This document shows, one piece after another, positions 60,501-64,000 of a DNA stretch of 64,000 nt. This stretch comes from Rachycentron canadum (taxonomy: Eukaryota; Chordata; Actinopteri; Carangiformes; Rachycentridae). The notes below the pieces were generated by a model. That model was given only the letters and a program-made list of their open reading frames with translations, did not search any database and was not told the origin of the DNA. The position numbers and the translations under genes were made by a program. Location: assembly GCA_038496675.1 (NCBI GenBank), contig CM076653.1, forward strand, positions 17,165,984 to 17,229,983, given 5' to 3'. Position 1 is the first letter of the stretch. Each line of letters begins with the position of its first letter.

Positions 60501-63500
60501 TAGCAATACTTGGGAAATAACAGACACATTTCAGCCAGAACTGAATGAGACTGAAGTGAGATTTTTGTGAGCTATAAGTGCCCCATGATGACTTGTGATA
60601 AAATTCTTAAGGTTAAGGCTGGGTGTTAAAATGATCTGCAATTATTAAAAAAAAAAAAAAATCCCATAATGACTATAATAAACTAATGAGTACGTTTTGT
60701 ACCTGTGTTGTTTGGATCAACCCTGGGGGTTATATAGCTGACACATGTAGAGCAGAAACAAAGGAAAACAACACACATTGGAGAGGCAAAACTGAGGGAC
60801 CTTGAGGAGAGTCAGATGGCTGTACAGGATGATAAAATTGTGTCAAAGAGAGGTCATACAAGATTGATCATTTGATAATGGTTTGGATTTCTAAAGCTGG
60901 TTAAACAGAGTAGGTAAATATCCATTGCAATAGATGCAGGTGATGGAGAAACACAATAAACCTATTTCACCATTTAAATAGTTATCATTCGTGTGCCTTC
61001 TTGGATTGCTAACATTAGCACAAGCAGCCAAGCTCACAAACAAGCCTTTTGTGATAATGTTAGTTCAAACCCCACAAAGTGGTGCTCACTTGTGTCAAAT
61101 CAAGTAAATGTTTATCTATATAACACCAGTTCACAACAGAAGTTATCTCAAGGCACAGACTGTCTGCCTTTTCTGACTAAGATGTTTTTTTGCTGCATGG
61201 TCATTTAACTGTGGCAATGTGCAATATCTGTATCACAGGAAAACGATCTGCTCTGTTGGTGCTATAGAGATGCCCTGGCTTACAAAGCTCATTCTCCTAA
61301 CATAAGGGAACGTGTGTTTGGTACAGACCCAATCAAAAATCTCATCATTTTGATATTTTTCATTGAAAATTAAATGCAACAATTACCATTCCCCCTGAAA
61401 CCATGAGTGATTGCAACCACAATATCTATCAAAATAATCGCAGTACGATTATATATGTATTTTTATTTTGCTAAATGGTTCAGTCTTAGTAGTCACAATT
61501 GATGTGCTCAGTCTGGCACTTACACTGCTCTAGTGACAGATGCTTGTGTTTGAGCATAGGACAGCAAAACAGATGGTTAGAGAGGAAGCACTGATACATA
61601 ACTGTAGTTTTGGAACCTGTCTCTGTTTCAGATATTGGAGGAATGACCACTCTTAATGTTATGGCAAAATCTCCACCAGTCAACAAATCTTAATGGGCTT
61701 TTATCAGCTGCAACAGTGGGGCTGGTGTTGTTTTCAGCTTGTGAGTTTGTGTGTCTGTGTCATGGCAAAATGTGGTCCTGGACACTGCAGTGAAAATGCC
61801 AGAGGTAGGTGTTAATATGTCTGTCTGTGCACAGATTTTCACACCACCATAGTGTCACAAACTTGCAAGATAGTCTTGAAAACATACAGGTGTATAGTTT
61901 GGATAAAAATGAAAGCTGAGTTCAAAGGTGGGCGTGATCCGAACAAGGGTGCAGATATGGAACAGACCATCGGCCCCCAATTTAACACCCCTGACCAAGA
62001 TTTGTTTTAAGGCAACGTCACTGCACCTTGTATGTTTCAATAATTTCTGTCCACTCATTAGACATTAGATAAGTCTACAGACCATATAGTGATAGGATGA
62101 CATCAACAGCTATGCCTGTCAAAAATGTAGTAATGGGTTGGAACATCAACATTTTGATGGGCATTATGACTACTGTGATCCTTCTGTCTTTAGTTACTTT
62201 ATAGTCCTATTACCCAAACTTACAGATACATATTTTTGTCTCTTCAATATTACCATGGGGAATATACACATACTCCCAATTCAGTTCATTGCAGTCCATT
62301 TCACACCCTTTTCTTGAGCTCTTGGCTCTCAGCTGAGCAGAAATGCCAGGATGCTTACCTCATTTCCTCCCTTCTTGAGTGAAGTGAGGGAGGAAAGAGG
62401 GGAAGTCTGGGAGGAGGGGGGCAGCTGGAGACTGTACTGGCTTTGTTAGGGTTGGAAACTTTTCCTTTTCTTCCCCCTGCCGGTCTGCCTTGCCTGTCCT
62501 TTGTACATAAAACAGTGCCTTCCCTGTTTACACTGCTGTTGTGGTTGTTATGTTTTTAATCTCTTGAATCTTTGGCTCTTCGTGTCGGATCCAAACCAAA
62601 TGCAAGATCAAGTTTTTGATTATTTATTGCTTATAGGCTTTACATTTCTCTATCTTAAATACTGTATATTGTATGTAATTTTAACTCCCCAGCACAGGGT
62701 TGAACATTTAAATGGAGCTATTGACCACACCCTGAGTTTTCAGCTTACTCCACACTTTGATGAAAAGGAAGGGATGACTTTGACTTCATCCCACATCAGT
62801 CAGTAGCTGCTCAGTTTGCCTGCCAGGAGGTTGCTCTGTCTGCCCATGGTGCAGTGAAAGCCTCACTAATGCAGTGACTGTCCCAGCCCCATAGAAGCCC
62901 TGGAATGTGCATAGAGGCAACATTACACAGGAGACAGGCAGGTCAGGAATGCAGCTGGAGTGATACTGACTGGCAGACTACACTGGCTCAGCTGCATGTT
63001 TCCCTGTTCACATTTGTCTATGCTTTTCTCACTCCCAGTCTGCTAACACTGGTGTCTCCCTGCCTGTATACCTATCCATCTGCCAGTCTAATTGGTCTCT
63101 TTAGTGTGGTGTGTCTGTAGCTGTATCTCTATCTCCTTGCGACTCTATGTCCTGGGATAACTTCTTTCACAGTGTGCCAAGACTACAGTGCCTGACAGAT
63201 GCTTTACATATATCTGTATTTTATTTTATTTTTGTGTACACACAAAGTGCCCAATCCTCATGTGTTTATAATACACCAAACTACACTGCTATTTTTTTTC
63301 TAAGACATCACATTTGTTTATATCATATAGGCCATTTTCTGTACATATGAGAAACATTTTTGTCATGATCTCCTGAGTATTAAGTAACTTGTTATGAAAG
63401 ATATTAAAACAAATATGAGAATTTTTAATCTCATTAGCCCACAACATCAGCTAAGTTTAACCAAGTGTTAAAGAGACTTTTCTGAGTCTCTGTACATCCT

Positions 63501-64000
63501 CTCCCACCTTTCCAAAGCTGAAACATTTGACATTAATGCTACTACTGGCCAGAACTGGAGTAAATTTCTGGACTCTCAAAAAAATGTATATACAGTGTTA
63601 CAACTCTTGTGCTCACAAAAACCCCAAACTGCAGAAGCATAGTCAGACACAGGACACACATGAATTGTTGAGCTGTTTAACTTCTTCAATAGATCCCTGT
63701 GGTCTATTTTTTTGACTGAACATTAACAGCTTCTTTAAATGTCATGTGCTCATCCAGCAGCAAGCCAAGACATTTGTGTTGATCAATATATGTCAGCACT
63801 ATTGCACCAAAATTTAAAACAACTGAACTTCTCTTCAGTGATGAGTTGTCTAAAATGTTCTATTTTTATTTATCACAAGTCTTCATTTCCACCACCTTTC
63901 TGCAACTATGTTCATGATCTGCAGATTTTTTTCATGTTCAGCAAGTGAAACTAAGTCATCTGAGTGTAATAACATGTCCACAATCTGATCATCAACTTTA
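57555..64000 (+). other. Probable first intron of the downstream gene; no exon found
   Basis: CpG remains raised to about 58150 and then falls. No coding exon with recognisable protein similarity and both splice sites was found to the window end. Open frames up to about 100 codons exist but look random. Confidence 0.4.

Noticed and set aside
62501..62806. 101-codon plus-strand open frame near the window end
   Set aside because: Hydrophobic, chance-like composition and no acceptor/donor pair. It does not match coding exons expected for rnf19a, ankrd46 or snx31.

Overview
The window is vertebrate nuclear DNA, almost certainly from a ray-finned (teleost, probably percomorph) fish. Genes are split by GT-AG introns of roughly 0.1-3.7 kb. 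Flanking DNA is AT-rich with microsatellites, a tRNA-derived SINE with a poly(A) tail, a decayed non-LTR reverse transcriptase and other interspersed repeats of the kind common in fish. There are no operons, CRISPR arrays or prokaryotic signals.

Five genes can be assembled exon by exon: the last two exons of ncald (+, 2416-6023); grhl2 complete on the minus strand (15 coding exons, 23252 down to 11893, 600 aa); znf706 (+, two coding exons, 76 aa); a 14-3-3 gene in the ywhaz position (+, five coding exons, 247 aa); and pabpc1 (+, 14 coding exons, 635 aa). Every splice phase closes in frame. Order and relative orientation (ncald> <grhl2 znf706> ywhaz> pabpc1>) match, as a block, human 8q22.3 as recalled (NCALD-GRHL2-ZNF706-YWHAZ-PABPC1). 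The genes are not functionally one pathway: they cover neuronal calcium sensing, epithelial transcription control, a small zinc-finger protein, phosphoserine adaptor function and poly(A)-mRNA binding. The block is best read as conserved microsynteny, far more compact than in mammals.

Layout: 1-9 kb, ncald 3' part and probable long 3'UTR; 9-10.8 kb, intergenic with an 18-bp perfect hairpin; 10.8-23.3 kb, grhl2 with a LINE relic and a (GT)n tract; 23.3-27.8 kb, intergenic with a broken intronless coiled-coil pseudogene; 27.9-31.6 kb, znf706; 31.6-35 kb, intergenic repeats and a small GC-box-rich patch; 35-46.5 kb, ywhaz-type gene with a composite promoter (ZNF143-like, RFX X-box, CRE), an intronic hairpin and a SINE; 46.5-48.6 kb, intergenic with a 381-base N gap in a (TA)n tract; 48.6-54.8 kb, pabpc1 with a TCTCGCGAGA/CRE promoter and a 5'UTR resembling the mammalian one; 57.3 kb, a CpG-rich promoter and probable non-coding first exon of an unidentified + strand gene whose coding exons lie beyond the window.

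I found no clearly new biological system. The items most worth a second look are the divergent 14-3-3 protein, the X-box/CRE composite, the pabpc1 5'UTR blocks, the two long perfect hairpins and the coiled-coil pseudogene.
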